Origin: Rhizobium bangladeshense
GTDB lineage: Bacteria; Pseudomonadota; Alphaproteobacteria; Rhizobiales; Rhizobiaceae
Length of the DNA stretch: 64,000 nt
Direction: 5' to 3'
Assembly: GCF_001662075.1 (NCBI RefSeq)
Contig: NZ_LYPL01000005.1
Location: forward strand, 124,001-188,000
Below, piece by piece: positions 1 through 10,388 of this stretch (position 1 is its first letter; every line of letters starts with the position of its first letter). Under the pieces are notes generated by a model. It was not told the origin of the DNA. It saw nothing but the letters and a program-made list of their open reading frames with translations, and did no database searches. A program made the position numbers and the translations under genes.

Positions 1-528
1 GATTATGGCCAGTCGGTGCTCGAAGCCGTCTGGGCCAACGCCGAACCGCTCGGCGCCTGCGTCTACGGTACTGAAACGATGCACGTTCTGCGCGCCGAGA
101 AGGGCTACATCATCGTCGGCCAGGATACTGACGGGACGGTTACTCCCGATGACGCAGGCGTTGCCTGGGCTGTGTCGAAGAAGAAGAAGGACTTTGTCGG
201 CATCCGCGGCCTGCAGCGGCCGGACCTCGTGAAGGAGGGACGCAAGCAGCTTGTCGGGCTGATCACCAAGGATCCGAAGCTGGTGCTCGAAGAAGGCGCG
301 CAGGTCGTCGCGAACCCGAACGAGCCGAAGCCGATGACGATGCTCGGCCACGTCACCTCGGCCTACTGGTCGGAAAACTGCGGCCGGTCGATCGCCTTCG
401 CGCTCGTCGCCGGCGGCCGGGCGCGGATGGGCGAGACGCTCTACGTGCCGATGCCGGACCGGACGATCGCCGTCGAGGTGACGGATCTGGTATTCTTTGA
501 CAAGGAAGGAGGCCGCATCCATGGCTGA
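1..528 (+). CDS. soxA: Sarcosine oxidase alpha subunit, C-terminal part (5' end outside window)
   Basis: The frame is open from the first base, so this is the last ~175 residues of a longer protein. The visible part matches the C-terminal GcvT-like folate-binding domain of heterotetrameric sarcosine oxidase alpha: it contains HVLRAEKGYIIVGQDTDG, a GLQRPDL stretch and the terminal barrel (MLGHVTSAYWSENCGRSIA). In this family the cytoplasmic enzyme oxidises sarcosine to glycine, passing formaldehyde to tetrahydrofolate. The stop overlaps the soxG start by 8 bases, the usual translational coupling of soxA and soxG. The FAD and NAD domains lie upstream and cannot be checked. Confidence 0.93.
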   Translation, partial: DYGQSVLEAVWANAEPLGACVYGTETMHVLRAEKGYIIVGQDTDGTVTPDDAGVAWAVSKKKKDFVGIRGLQRPDLVKEGRKQLVGLITKDPKLVLEEGAQVVANPNEPKPMTMLGHVTSAYWSENCGRSIAFALVAGGRARMGETLYVPMPDRTIAVEVTDLVFFDKEGGRIHG

Positions 529-1069
529 TGTCGCAATTCGCAAGCCAGTGCTTGCCGGCCGTCTCGGCGGCTCAGCAACGGTTCGGCTGACGGTGGCACC
601 GCCAGCCAACCGGGTGGCGCTGCGCGCGCCGGCGGAATCGCTTGCCGCGCTTTCCAAAGCGCTCGGTCTCGCCCTGCCGAACGCTCCGAAGACCTCCAGT
701 CGGGCCGGCGCGCGCTCAGCGCTCTGGATCGGGCCGGACGAATGGCTGGTAATCGACGAGGATGGCGCCGATCTGATGGCGGTGCTTTCCGGCCCCCGTG
801 CCGTGCATTCGGCGACGGATGTCTCCCACCGCAACGTGGCAGTCATCGTTTCAGGGCCGGGCGCGGAAAAGACGCTTGCCGCCGGCTGCCCGCAGGATCT
901 GTCGCTTTCTTCGTTTCCGGTCGGCGCCGCCTCCCGCACGATCTTCGGCAAGGCGGAAATCGTGCTTCTGCGCACGGATGAAGAGACATTCCGGGTCGAA
1001 TGCTGGCGGTCGTTTTCCGACTTCGTCTTCGGGCTGCTCAACGAGGCGGCTCAAGATGCCGGCCATTGA
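521..1069 (+). CDS. soxG: Sarcosine oxidase gamma subunit
   Basis: The ATG at 521 follows an AAGGAAGGAGG Shine-Dalgarno stretch inside the end of soxA; it is preferred over an in-frame start 24 bases upstream because of this spacing. The 182-residue product (MADVAIRKPVLAG...) has the length and pattern of SoxG, including a WIGPDEWLVI segment, STAPDVSHRN-like SATDVSHRN and the terminal WRSFSDFVFGLL. SoxG is a small GcvT-fold-related subunit of the SoxBDAG complex and has no catalytic residues of its own. The position directly after soxA in the expected order supports the call. It ends the sox operon; the next gene on this strand is only a remnant. Confidence 0.92.
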   Translation: MADVAIRKPVLAGRLGGSATVRLTVAPPANRVALRAPAESLAALSKALGLALPNAPKTSSRAGARSALWIGPDEWLVIDEDGADLMAVLSGPRAVHSATDVSHRNVAVIVSGPGAEKTLAAGCPQDLSLSSFPVGAASRTIFGKAEIVLLRTDEETFRVECWRSFSDFVFGLLNEAAQDAGH

Positions 1070-1090
1070 ACGCCGACCAGTGCTGCCTGT

Positions 1091-1231
1091 TTAGGGCGCC
1101 CGTTCGGCGTTTCCGATATAGAACGGTCGGCGGCATTTTACGATGCCGCCCTCGGCTATGTCAGGGTCTGGGACGACATCGATCCGGACGGCCACGCGCT
1201 TGAAGCGGTCTTCAATTCCGCGAAATCATAG
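1091..1231 (+). pseudogene. VOC (glyoxalase/bleomycin-resistance) family remnant with internal deletion
   Basis: In the frame ending at the TAG 1229-1231 the sequence reads GVSDIERSAAFYDAALGYVRVW (GVSDI starts at 1106) followed at once by DDIDPDGHALEAVFNSAKS. The first part is the typical N-terminal beta-alpha unit of VOC proteins and the second is the typical C-terminal DPDGH-(x)-EAV strand. Complete proteins of this type are about 120-130 residues, so about 70-80 central codons are missing. There is also no start codon with a ribosome site in frame. This is a decayed gene joined across an in-frame deletion. The family assignment rests on these two motifs only. Confidence 0.68.
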
Positions 1232-1242
1232 CCGTATCCGGC

Positions 1243-1731
1243 TCATGCGTCCTCGGGACGATCCTTCGGGTCGAACTGGATGATGGTGATCCATTTTGCC
1301 GTCAGGGCCGGCTTCTTCTCGTTTTCGATCTCAATCGTGACATCGTATGTGGTCATCAACATGCCGCCGCCTCGGAAGCGGGCGTCGGAGAGCAGGAAGC
1401 GGCCGCGCACGCGGGCGCCGCTTTTGACCGGCGTCATGAAGCGGACGCGGTCGAAGCCGTAATTGATGCCCATGGTCTGCTCGCGCACTTTCGGCAGGCA
1501 GTTGTAATTCATCGCCGAGAGCAGAGACAGTGTCAGGAAGCCATGGGCGATGGTGCCGCCGAAGGGGCTTTCGGCGGCGGCGCGCTCGGGATCGACGTGA
1601 ATGAACTGGTGGTCACCCGTTGCCCCCGCAAAAGCATCGATCATCGTCTGGTCGACGGTAATCCAATCCGAAAGGCCCGTTTCCATGCCGATCAATCCCC
1701 GCACGTCGGAGAGTGAAATTTCCGTGCCCAT
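1243..1731 (-). CDS. MaoC-like hot-dog dehydratase (NodN-like)
   Basis: The product is 162 residues with the hydratase motif of the MaoC family: AGATGDHQFIHVDPERA carries the catalytic pair Asp40 and His45, followed by SPFGGTIAHGFLTLSLL. In the family such proteins hydrate or dehydrate acyl-CoA thioesters, and rhizobial NodN belongs to the same group. The start at 1731 (MGTEISLSDV) is chosen because GAGGGA lies 5-7 bases upstream; an in-frame ATG at 1779 would add 16 residues with no clear ribosome site. It is convergent with the sox remnant and is separated by 92 bases from glgX on the same strand. The substrate is unknown. It is not a nod-cluster gene here, so the nodN name is not assigned. 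Confidence 0.85.
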   Translation of the reverse strand: MGTEISLSDVRGLIGMETGLSDWITVDQTMIDAFAGATGDHQFIHVDPERAAAESPFGGTIAHGFLTLSLLSAMNYNCLPKVREQTMGINYGFDRVRFMTPVKSGARVRGRFLLSDARFRGGGMLMTTYDVTIEIENEKKPALTAKWITIIQFDPKDRPEDA

Positions 1732-1823
1732 GCATTCCCTCGTCAGATAAGCCCGCCGGGCCAAAGCCTTATCGCGCATTTATGACGATTGCGACAAGGA
1801 TTTGCGCCAATGCGAGGCGCCGG

Positions 1824-3803
1824 TCATTTTTCTATGAAAAAGCCGACGGAGCGTGGCTCGACGGTGACTCGGGCGGCGGCCTTCTTCACACCCGCCGGCG
1901 TCAATTGGCGCCAGCAAGCTTCGCCTTGCGACGGAAGCGTAAAGAGCTCGCGGCTTTCGGAGCGATTGAAGAGCACGGCAAGCCGGGTGCGTTTGCCTCC
2001 TGAGGCCCGGTCACCGGTTGCCAGCAGCATGCCGAGGACGGCGAGCGACGGCGTCTCCCATTCGGCGACCGTCATCGGTTCGCCCGAAACCGAGATCCAT
2101 TCGACGTCGCCATTTCCTGACAGGAAATCCGTTTCGGAAAAGACGGTGAAGCGGCGGCGCAGCCCGGCGACGAAGGCGGTATGGGCGATGAGATCCTCAT
2201 CCAATGTCTTCCAGTCGAGCCAGGTGATCTTGTTGTCCTGGCAATAGGCATTGTTGTTGCCGCGTTGGCTGCGTCCGCCTTCGTCGCCCGCCGTCAGCAT
2301 GATGCTGCCGCGGGTGGCAAAGAGCGTCGATATCAGCGCCATCACATCGTTTTTTCGGCGCCTGCGGATCGATGGGTAGAGCGTTTCGCCTTCGACGCCG
2401 TTGTTCCACGAGTGGTTCTCATTGTGGCCGTCGCGATTGTGCTCGCCATTGGCGTCGTTGTGCTTTCCGGCATAGGAGACGAGATCGATCAGCGTGAAGC
2501 CGTCATGGGCGGCCAGGAAATTGACGCTGCGCGTCTCTTTGCCGTCATTGCGGGCGAAGATGTCAGAAGAGCCGGCCAGCGCGGTTGCCAGCGCGCCGGT
2601 CTTCCACTGGTCGCCGCGCCAATAGCAGCGCAAATCGTCACGAACCCGGTCGTTCCATTCGAGGAAGGGCTGCGGGAAATTGCCGAGCTGGTAACCACCG
2701 GGACCGATGTCCCAGGGTTCGGCGATCATGATCCGGTCGGCGAGCACATTATCGGCCAGAATGGCGGCAAGTGTTCCGCCGTCGCGCTCGAAGCCGGTTG
2801 CGGTTCGGCCCAGGACGGGCGCAAGATCGAAGCGAAAACCGTCGACGCCGGCGTTGAGCACGAAATGGCGCAGGCTGTCGATGACGAGACGGCGAACTTC
2901 GGGATGGTCGCAGGCAAGCGTATTGCCGGTTCCCGTATCGTTGACCAGTTCGCCCGAGCCATTCTGGACATGGCGAAAATAATGCACGTTGTCGAGGCCG
3001 CGCAGCGACAGCGTCGTGCCGTACCGGTCGCTCTCGCCGGTATGGTTGAAGACGAGGTCGAGGATAACTGCGATGCCCTCGGCATGGAGGGCGGCGACCG
3101 TCTCGCGCAGCTCGGTCATGCCGCCGGGGGCGAGCCGGGGATCGAGCGCCATGAAGGCGACCGGATTGTAGCCCCAGCCATTGGTGAGGCCGAGCGGCGG
3201 CAGGTGGCGTTCGTCGATCCAGGCGGTGATCGGCATCAGTTCGACGGCATCGACACCGATCCGCTTCAGGTGGGCGATGACCGAGGGATGGGCAAGGGCG
3301 GCGATCGTGCCGCGCTGGTGCTCCGGTATGTCGGGATGAAGAATGGTGAAGGGCCGCACCGCCACTTCGTAAATGAAGCCGCCCGGTTTGAAGAGCGGCT
3401 TGGCGACGGCGGCGCGCGTATCTGAGGTGACGATCGCCTTCGGCATCAGATCCTGGCTGTCTTCGCCGTAGATGCCGAGGCGGGGATCGTAGCGGAACGG
3501 TCGGTCGATCTCCTTGGCATAAGGGTCGATCAGCAATTTCGACGGATCGAACCACAGGCCGTTGTCCGGCGCGTAGATACCGTCGGCACGATAGCCGTAG
3601 CGGGCGCCTTGCCTGAGGCCATCGACGAAGAGGCGATGGACCTGATTGCCGTCGCGCGCCATCGGCAGGCGCGCGAATTCCCTGTTGCCGTCATTGTCGA
3701 ACAGGCAGAGCTCGACCTGGGCGGCATGATGCGACCAGACGGCAAATTCGACGCCGGTGTCGAAGACGATCGCGCCGGCCTGCGCCGCATTGTTCCCGCG
3801 CAT
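1824..3803 (-). CDS. glgX: Glycogen debranching enzyme GlgX
   Basis: This 659-residue GH13 isoamylase-type protein matches the length of E. coli GlgX (657). An N-terminal CBM48-like domain (residues 10-110) precedes the TIM barrel. The catalytic nucleophile is Asp326 (DGFRFDLAPV), the acid/base is Glu362 (IAEPWD), and the transition-state His-Asp is at 433-434 (AAHDGF). In the family it hydrolyses alpha-1,6 branches of limit dextrins left by glycogen phosphorylase. It is the last gene of the glgP-B-C-A-pgm-glgX operon, 12 bases after pgm. The start ATG at 3803 has a GGGGGAAG ribosome site. No terminator is obvious between it and the MaoC-like gene. Confidence 0.95.
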   Translation of the reverse strand: MRGNNAAQAGAIVFDTGVEFAVWSHHAAQVELCLFDNDGNREFARLPMARDGNQVHRLFVDGLRQGARYGYRADGIYAPDNGLWFDPSKLLIDPYAKEIDRPFRYDPRLGIYGEDSQDLMPKAIVTSDTRAAVAKPLFKPGGFIYEVAVRPFTILHPDIPEHQRGTIAALAHPSVIAHLKRIGVDAVELMPITAWIDERHLPPLGLTNGWGYNPVAFMALDPRLAPGGMTELRETVAALHAEGIAVILDLVFNHTGESDRYGTTLSLRGLDNVHYFRHVQNGSGELVNDTGTGNTLACDHPEVRRLVIDSLRHFVLNAGVDGFRFDLAPVLGRTATGFERDGGTLAAILADNVLADRIMIAEPWDIGPGGYQLGNFPQPFLEWNDRVRDDLRCYWRGDQWKTGALATALAGSSDIFARNDGKETRSVNFLAAHDGFTLIDLVSYAGKHNDANGEHNRDGHNENHSWNNGVEGETLYPSIRRRRKNDVMALISTLFATRGSIMLTAGDEGGRSQRGNNNAYCQDNKITWLDWKTLDEDLIAHTAFVAGLRRRFTVFSETDFLSGNGDVEWISVSGEPMTVAEWETPSLAVLGMLLATGDRASGGKRTRLAVLFNRSESRELFTLPSQGEACWRQLTPAGVKKAAARVTVEPRSVGFFIEK

Positions 3804-3815
3804 GCTTCCCCCAGA

Positions 3816-5453
<1,638 letters not shown>

Positions 5454-6896
5454 TCACATGCCTTTCGAGACGAGGCTTGAATAGAGGGCAGCGTAGCGTT
5501 CGGCGCTCTTCTCCCAGGAGACATCCGATTTCATGCCCTGCTTTTGCAATTGGGTCCAGACTTTTCGGTCCGCGTAAAAATGCATCGCACGGCGGATTGC
5601 CTGCAGCATGCCCGTTTCTGTCACGGGTGAGAATTGTATGCCGGTTGCCACTTTCGCCGCAAGGGCGGCGTGATTGGCATCGATCACCGTGTCATTCAGC
5701 CCGCCGGTGCGCGCGACGATCGGCACGCAGCCATAGCGCAGACCGTAAAGCTGGGTCAGGCCGCAGGGCTCGAAGCGCGAGGGGATGATTATCGCGTCGC
5801 AGCCGGCCTGCATCAGATGCGACATCGGCTCGTTATAGCCGATCGAGACGCCGATGCGGCCGGGATGACGGCTGGCGGAAGCGAGCAGCGCGCCCTCAAG
5901 TGCGGCGTCGCCGGAACCGAGCACGACGAGCTTGCCGCCCATGCCGACGATCTGGTCGGCGACGTTGGCGACGATATCCATGCCCTTCTGCCAGGTCAGA
6001 CGGCTGATGACGCAGAAGATCGGGGCATCGTCATTGTCGAGATGGAAGAATTCGGCGATCGAGCGACGGTTCTCGTCGCGGTTCCTCAGCGTCGTCGGGC
6101 CGTAATGGGTGTGGACGACGGGATCGGTTGCCGGATTCCAGATATCGGTGTCGATGCCGTTGACGATGCCGTGCAGATTGTCGATGCGGGTGGCAATCAC
6201 GCCTTCGAGCCCCATGCCGAATTCCGGCGTCAATATCTCATCGGCATAGGTGGGGCTGACAGTGGTGATCGCATGGGCGGTTTGCAGGCCGCCTTTCAGA
6301 AAGCCGGTCGTGCCGTAATATTCGACGCCGTCGATGGCGAAGGCATGATCGGGCAGGCGCAGGCCCGGAAAGATCTCGGAGCCGAACTGGCCCTGGAAGG
6401 CGATGTTGTGGATCGTCAGCACGCTCGGCAGTTCCGGCGTCGGATAATAGCGCATGTAGACGGAGGTCAGCGCCGCTTGCCAATCGTGCGTGTGGACCAG
6501 ATCCGGCCGCCATCCAGGCAGCAGACCGGCGGCGATCTCGGAGGCGGCGAGCGACAGGGCGGCGAAACGGCGCCAATTGTCGGGATAGTCCTTGCCGAGC
6601 GGATCGAGATAGGGGCCGCCCGGCCTGTCGTAATAGGCCGGGGCATGGAGGACGAGAAGATCGAGGCCCTCGTGCTGGACCTCGAGAACGGTCGCCTTTT
6701 CTCCGAGCAGGTCCGCGAATTCGAGCCTGACGACGGGGTCGCGAATGACCTTCATGACGGCGGGATAGCCGGGCAGGAGAGTCTTGGTTTCGACCCCGAA
6801 GGCGTTGAGAGCAGTCGGCAGGGCGCCTGACACATCGGCCAGGCCCCCTGTCTTGATCAAAGGGAAGACTTCGGACGAAACCGAAAGAACTTTCAT
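5454..6896 (-). CDS. glgA: Glycogen synthase (ADP-glucose type)
   Basis: The 480-residue GT5 glucosyltransferase starts [22 protein letters not shown], with the ADP-glucose-binding KxGGL motif at Lys15. The C-terminal half has the GT-B nucleotide domain with [11 protein letters not shown] and the conserved [15 protein letters not shown] loop. It elongates alpha-1,4-glucan from ADP-glucose made by the upstream glgC product. Only 3 bases separate it from glgC and 6 from pgm, consistent with one transcript. Size is standard for bacterial GlgA (about 480). Confidence 0.97.
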   Translation of the reverse strand: MKVLSVSSEVFPLIKTGGLADVSGALPTALNAFGVETKTLLPGYPAVMKVIRDPVVRLEFADLLGEKATVLEVQHEGLDLLVLHAPAYYDRPGGPYLDPLGKDYPDNWRRFAALSLAASEIAAGLLPGWRPDLVHTHDWQAALTSVYMRYYPTPELPSVLTIHNIAFQGQFGSEIFPGLRLPDHAFAIDGVEYYGTTGFLKGGLQTAHAITTVSPTYADEILTPEFGMGLEGVIATRIDNLHGIVNGIDTDIWNPATDPVVHTHYGPTTLRNRDENRRSIAEFFHLDNDDAPIFCVISRLTWQKGMDIVANVADQIVGMGGKLVVLGSGDAALEGALLASASRHPGRIGVSIGYNEPMSHLMQAGCDAIIIPSRFEPCGLTQLYGLRYGCVPIVARTGGLNDTVIDANHAALAAKVATGIQFSPVTETGMLQAIRRAMHFYADRKVWTQLQKQGMKSDVSWEKSAERYAALYSSLVSKGM

Positions 6897-6899
6897 ACG

Positions 6900-8162
6900 T
6901 CAGATATCCAGCTTGTCGATCATCGGTTGCGTGATCAGGCAAATGCCGCTTTCCGTCCGCCGGAAGCGTTTGGCGTCGAGCTCGGCATCCTCGCCGACAA
7001 CAAGACCTTCCGGAATGACGACGCCGTGGTCGATCACCACATTCTTGAGCTGCGCGCGCCGTCCGATCTTCACATTCGGCAGGATGACCGCCCCTTCCAG
7101 CTTGGAGAAGGAATTGGCCCTGACACCGGTGAAGAGCAGGCTCTTGTTGAGGCTGGCGCCGGAGATGATGCAGTCGCCCGAGACGACGGACGACGTGGCC
7201 GAGCCGCGGCGATCCTCGTCGTCATGGACAAATTTCGCCGGCGGGGTGATCTCGGCATAGGTCCAGATCGGCCAGGACTTGTCGTAGATATCGAGCTCCG
7301 GCACGATCGCCGTCAGGTCGATATTGGCCTGCCAATAGGCGTCGATCGTGCCGACATCGCGCCAATAGGGCTCGTGCTCGAAATCCGAGCGGACGCAGGA
7401 CTTGGCGAAGCGGTGGGCGACCGCCTTACCGTTCTTGACGATATAAGGGATAATATCCTTGCCGAAATCGCGGCTCGAATTCGGGTCGGCGGCATCGCGG
7501 CGCAGCGCGTCGAGCAGGAATTTGGTGTGGAAGACGTAGATGCCCATCGAGGCCAGCGCGAAATCCGGCTTGTCGGGAATGGGCGGCGGATCGGCCGGCT
7601 TCTCGACGAAGGCGATGATCTCGTCCTTTTCGTTGACATGCATGACGCCGAAGCCCACCGCTTCCATGCGCGGCACTTCCAGGCAGCCGATGGTGACGTC
7701 GGCGCCGGAATCGACGTGCTGCTGCAGCATCCACTCATAGTCCATCTTGTAGACGTGGTCGCCGGCCAGAATGACCATGTATTCGACACCGTAATCCTCG
7801 ATGATGTCGATGTTCTGATAGACGGCGTCGGCGGTGCCTTCATACCATTGCGTTTCCGAAACGCGCTGGCTGGCCGGCAGGATGTCGAAGCTCTCGTTGC
7901 GCTCCGGGCGGAAGAAGTTCCAGCCGCGCTGCATGTGGCGGATCAGCGAATGCGCCTTGTATTGCGTGGCAACGCCGATGCGGCGAATGCCCGAGTTCAG
8001 GGCGTTCGACAGAGCGAAATCGATGATACGGGCTTTGCCGCCGAAATAGACGGCCGGCTTGGCGCGCCGGTCGGTGAGTTCCTTGAGACGGCTCCCCCTG
8101 CCTCCCGCCAAAACATAGGCCATTGCATCGCGGGCAAGTGGCTGAATACGCTTTTCTACCAT
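6900..8162 (-). CDS. glgC: Glucose-1-phosphate adenylyltransferase
   Basis: The 420-residue protein has the nucleotidyltransferase signature [19 protein letters not shown] near residue 15. It also has [13 protein letters not shown] (glucose-1-P side), [12 protein letters not shown] (metal-binding Asp) and VEKPADPP, then a C-terminal left-handed beta helix typical of the allosteric domain. It makes ADP-glucose from ATP and glucose-1-phosphate, the committed step of glycogen synthesis. The start ATG at 8162 has GGGAGGAG directly upstream. It is 18 bases after glgB and 3 bases before glgA. Confidence 0.97.
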   Translation of the reverse strand: MVEKRIQPLARDAMAYVLAGGRGSRLKELTDRRAKPAVYFGGKARIIDFALSNALNSGIRRIGVATQYKAHSLIRHMQRGWNFFRPERNESFDILPASQRVSETQWYEGTADAVYQNIDIIEDYGVEYMVILAGDHVYKMDYEWMLQQHVDSGADVTIGCLEVPRMEAVGFGVMHVNEKDEIIAFVEKPADPPPIPDKPDFALASMGIYVFHTKFLLDALRRDAADPNSSRDFGKDIIPYIVKNGKAVAHRFAKSCVRSDFEHEPYWRDVGTIDAYWQANIDLTAIVPELDIYDKSWPIWTYAEITPPAKFVHDDEDRRGSATSSVVSGDCIISGASLNKSLLFTGVRANSFSKLEGAVILPNVKIGRRAQLKNVVIDHGVVIPEGLVVGEDAELDAKRFRRTESGICLITQPMIDKLDI

Positions 8163-8180
8163 TTTCTCCTCCCACCAGTC

Positions 8181-10388
8181 TTAATTTTCAGGTTCAAGCA
8201 TGATCGTTGCCAAAGGCGGCAGCGTAATCGAGCAGGTGATGTTGCCGCCGGCATCGACGGCCTGCACGCGCCCGCCATTGCCCTTGCCGCTGCCGCCGTA
8301 GATGTCGGCATCGGTATTCAGAATCTCCCGCCAGCGGCCCGCCATTGGCAGGCGGATCGAATAATTCTCGCGATAGACGGGCGTGAAATTGGTGATGACG
8401 GCAATCGGCTTCTGGCCCGGCGCCTTGCGCAGCCAGGCAAAGACGGAATTCTCGCCGTCGTCGGCAACCAGCCATTCGAAACCTTCGCCCTCGCAGTCAC
8501 GCTCATGCAGCGCCTGTTTGCTGCGGTAGGTAAAGTTGAGGTCGCGCACCAGGCGGCGCATGCCCTCGTGCATACGGTATTGCAGCAGGTTCCAGTCGAG
8601 CGACTTCGCTTCGCTCCACTCGCTCCACTGGGCGAATTCCTGGCCCATGAACAACAGTTTCTTGCCGGGATAGCCCCACATATAGGCGTAATAAGCGCGC
8701 AGATTGGCGAATTTCTGCCAGTCGTCACCCGGCATTTTGGCGATCAGCGAACCCTTTCCGTGGACGACCTCGTCATGCGACAGCGGCAGGACGAAATTTT
8801 CCGAATAAGCATATAGCAGGCCGAAGGTGAGCTCGTTGTGATGGTGTTTGCGGTGCACCGGATCGCGTTTCATGTAGCTCAGCGTGTCGTGCATGAAACC
8901 CATGTTCCACTTGAAGCCGAAGCCGAGGCCGCCTTCGTGGACGGGCTGCGAGACCTTCGGCCATGACGTCGATTCCTCGGCGATGGTCATGACATTGGGA
9001 TGCTGGCCATAGATGCGGGTATTGAGGTCCTGCAGAAAGCGGACAGCTTCGAGGTTCTCGTTGCCGCCATACTCGTTCGGGATCCATTCGCCGTGTTTGC
9101 GGGAATAATCGAGATAGAGCATCGAGGCGACGGCATCGACCCGCAGGCCGTCGAGATGGAACTTCTCGGCCCAATAGAGGGCGTTGTTGACGAGATAGGA
9201 AACGACTTCGGTGCGGCCGAAATTGTAGATCGCCGTGTTCCAGTCGGGATGGAAGCCCTTGCGCGGGTCTTCGTGCTCATAGAGCGCCGTGCCGTCAAAC
9301 CAGCCGAGGCCATGCTCGTCGGTCGGGAAATGCGCCGGCACCCAGTCGAGAATGACGCCGATGCCGACCTTGTGGCAGCCGTTGACGAAACGGGCAAAAC
9401 CTTCCGGCTCGCCGAAGCGGGCGGTCGGCGCGTAGAGGCCGGTCGTCTGGTAGCCCCAGGAGGGATCGTAGGGATGCTCGGTGATCGGCAGGAATTCGAT
9501 ATGGGTGAAACCCATGTCGACGCAGTAGGGGATGAGGCTGGAGGCGAGCTCGTCCCAGGACAGCATGGTGCCGTCCTGCCGGCGCTGCCAGGAGGCGGCA
9601 TGCACTTCATAGATGGAGATCGGCTGGCGGCGCTTGTCGGTCTCGCGCCAATGCTTCAGATGGGCCTCGTCCTCCCAGACCTGTTCCAGCTCGGCGGCGG
9701 CGACCGAGGCGGTCTTCGGCCTCAGCTCGCTGCGCCGGGCGAAGGGATCGGCCTTCAGCGGCAGCAATACGCCGTCATGGCCGCGGATCTCGAATTTGTA
9801 GGCGGCGCCGATCGGCACATCAGGGGCAAAGATCTCCCAGATGCCGCTGTCGGCGCGCAGCCGCATGACGTGGCGGCGGCCGTCCCAATTGTTGAAATCG
9901 CCGACGACCGAGACGCGCTGCGCATTCGGGGCCCAGACGGCGAAGTGCATGCCCTGGGCGCCGTCATGGCGGATGAGGTGAGCGCCCATCTTGTCGAACA
10001 GACGCAGATGCGAGCCTTCGCGGGCGAAATAATCGTCCATCGGCCCAAGCACCGGCCCGAAGCTGTAGGGGTCGGTGACGGCCCATTCGGCATCGCCGCG
10101 CCGGGCGCGGTAGCGCACCGGCTGCAGCCTGGTCAGCGAAACGCGGCCGGCGAAGAAGCCGTCGGCATGCAACTGCTTCAGCTCGCCGATGACGGCGCCG
10201 TCGAGCGTCATGGCGGTCACATCTTCGGCGCCCGGGATGAAACACCTGGCGACGAAGGCGTCGCCGGCCAGGTGGACACCGAGGACGGCAAAGGGATTGG
10301 AATGCGAGCCGGCAAGGATCGCCGTGATTTCATCTGCCGAAATTTCCCAGGAACGCTTTACTTCAGGGATGGTTTTCGGCGTTCTCAT
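8181..10388 (-). CDS. glgB: 1,4-alpha-glucan branching enzyme
   Basis: The 735-residue GH13 enzyme has two N-terminal beta-sandwich domains (residues 25-110 and a CBM48 region around 125-220). The barrel follows: the nucleophile Asp is in DGLRVDAVASMLY near 413, the acid/base Glu is in IAEESTSWP near 471, and LPLSHDEVVHGKGS carries the third carboxylate. It transfers cut alpha-1,4 segments to form alpha-1,6 branches. The start codon overlaps the glgP stop by 4 bases (ATGA), implying translational coupling. The length matches the long GlgB type with the extra N-terminal module. Confidence 0.97.
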   Translation of the reverse strand: MRTPKTIPEVKRSWEISADEITAILAGSHSNPFAVLGVHLAGDAFVARCFIPGAEDVTAMTLDGAVIGELKQLHADGFFAGRVSLTRLQPVRYRARRGDAEWAVTDPYSFGPVLGPMDDYFAREGSHLRLFDKMGAHLIRHDGAQGMHFAVWAPNAQRVSVVGDFNNWDGRRHVMRLRADSGIWEIFAPDVPIGAAYKFEIRGHDGVLLPLKADPFARRSELRPKTASVAAAELEQVWEDEAHLKHWRETDKRRQPISIYEVHAASWQRRQDGTMLSWDELASSLIPYCVDMGFTHIEFLPITEHPYDPSWGYQTTGLYAPTARFGEPEGFARFVNGCHKVGIGVILDWVPAHFPTDEHGLGWFDGTALYEHEDPRKGFHPDWNTAIYNFGRTEVVSYLVNNALYWAEKFHLDGLRVDAVASMLYLDYSRKHGEWIPNEYGGNENLEAVRFLQDLNTRIYGQHPNVMTIAEESTSWPKVSQPVHEGGLGFGFKWNMGFMHDTLSYMKRDPVHRKHHHNELTFGLLYAYSENFVLPLSHDEVVHGKGSLIAKMPGDDWQKFANLRAYYAYMWGYPGKKLLFMGQEFAQWSEWSEAKSLDWNLLQYRMHEGMRRLVRDLNFTYRSKQALHERDCEGEGFEWLVADDGENSVFAWLRKAPGQKPIAVITNFTPVYRENYSIRLPMAGRWREILNTDADIYGGSGKGNGGRVQAVDAGGNITCSITLPPLATIMLEPEN

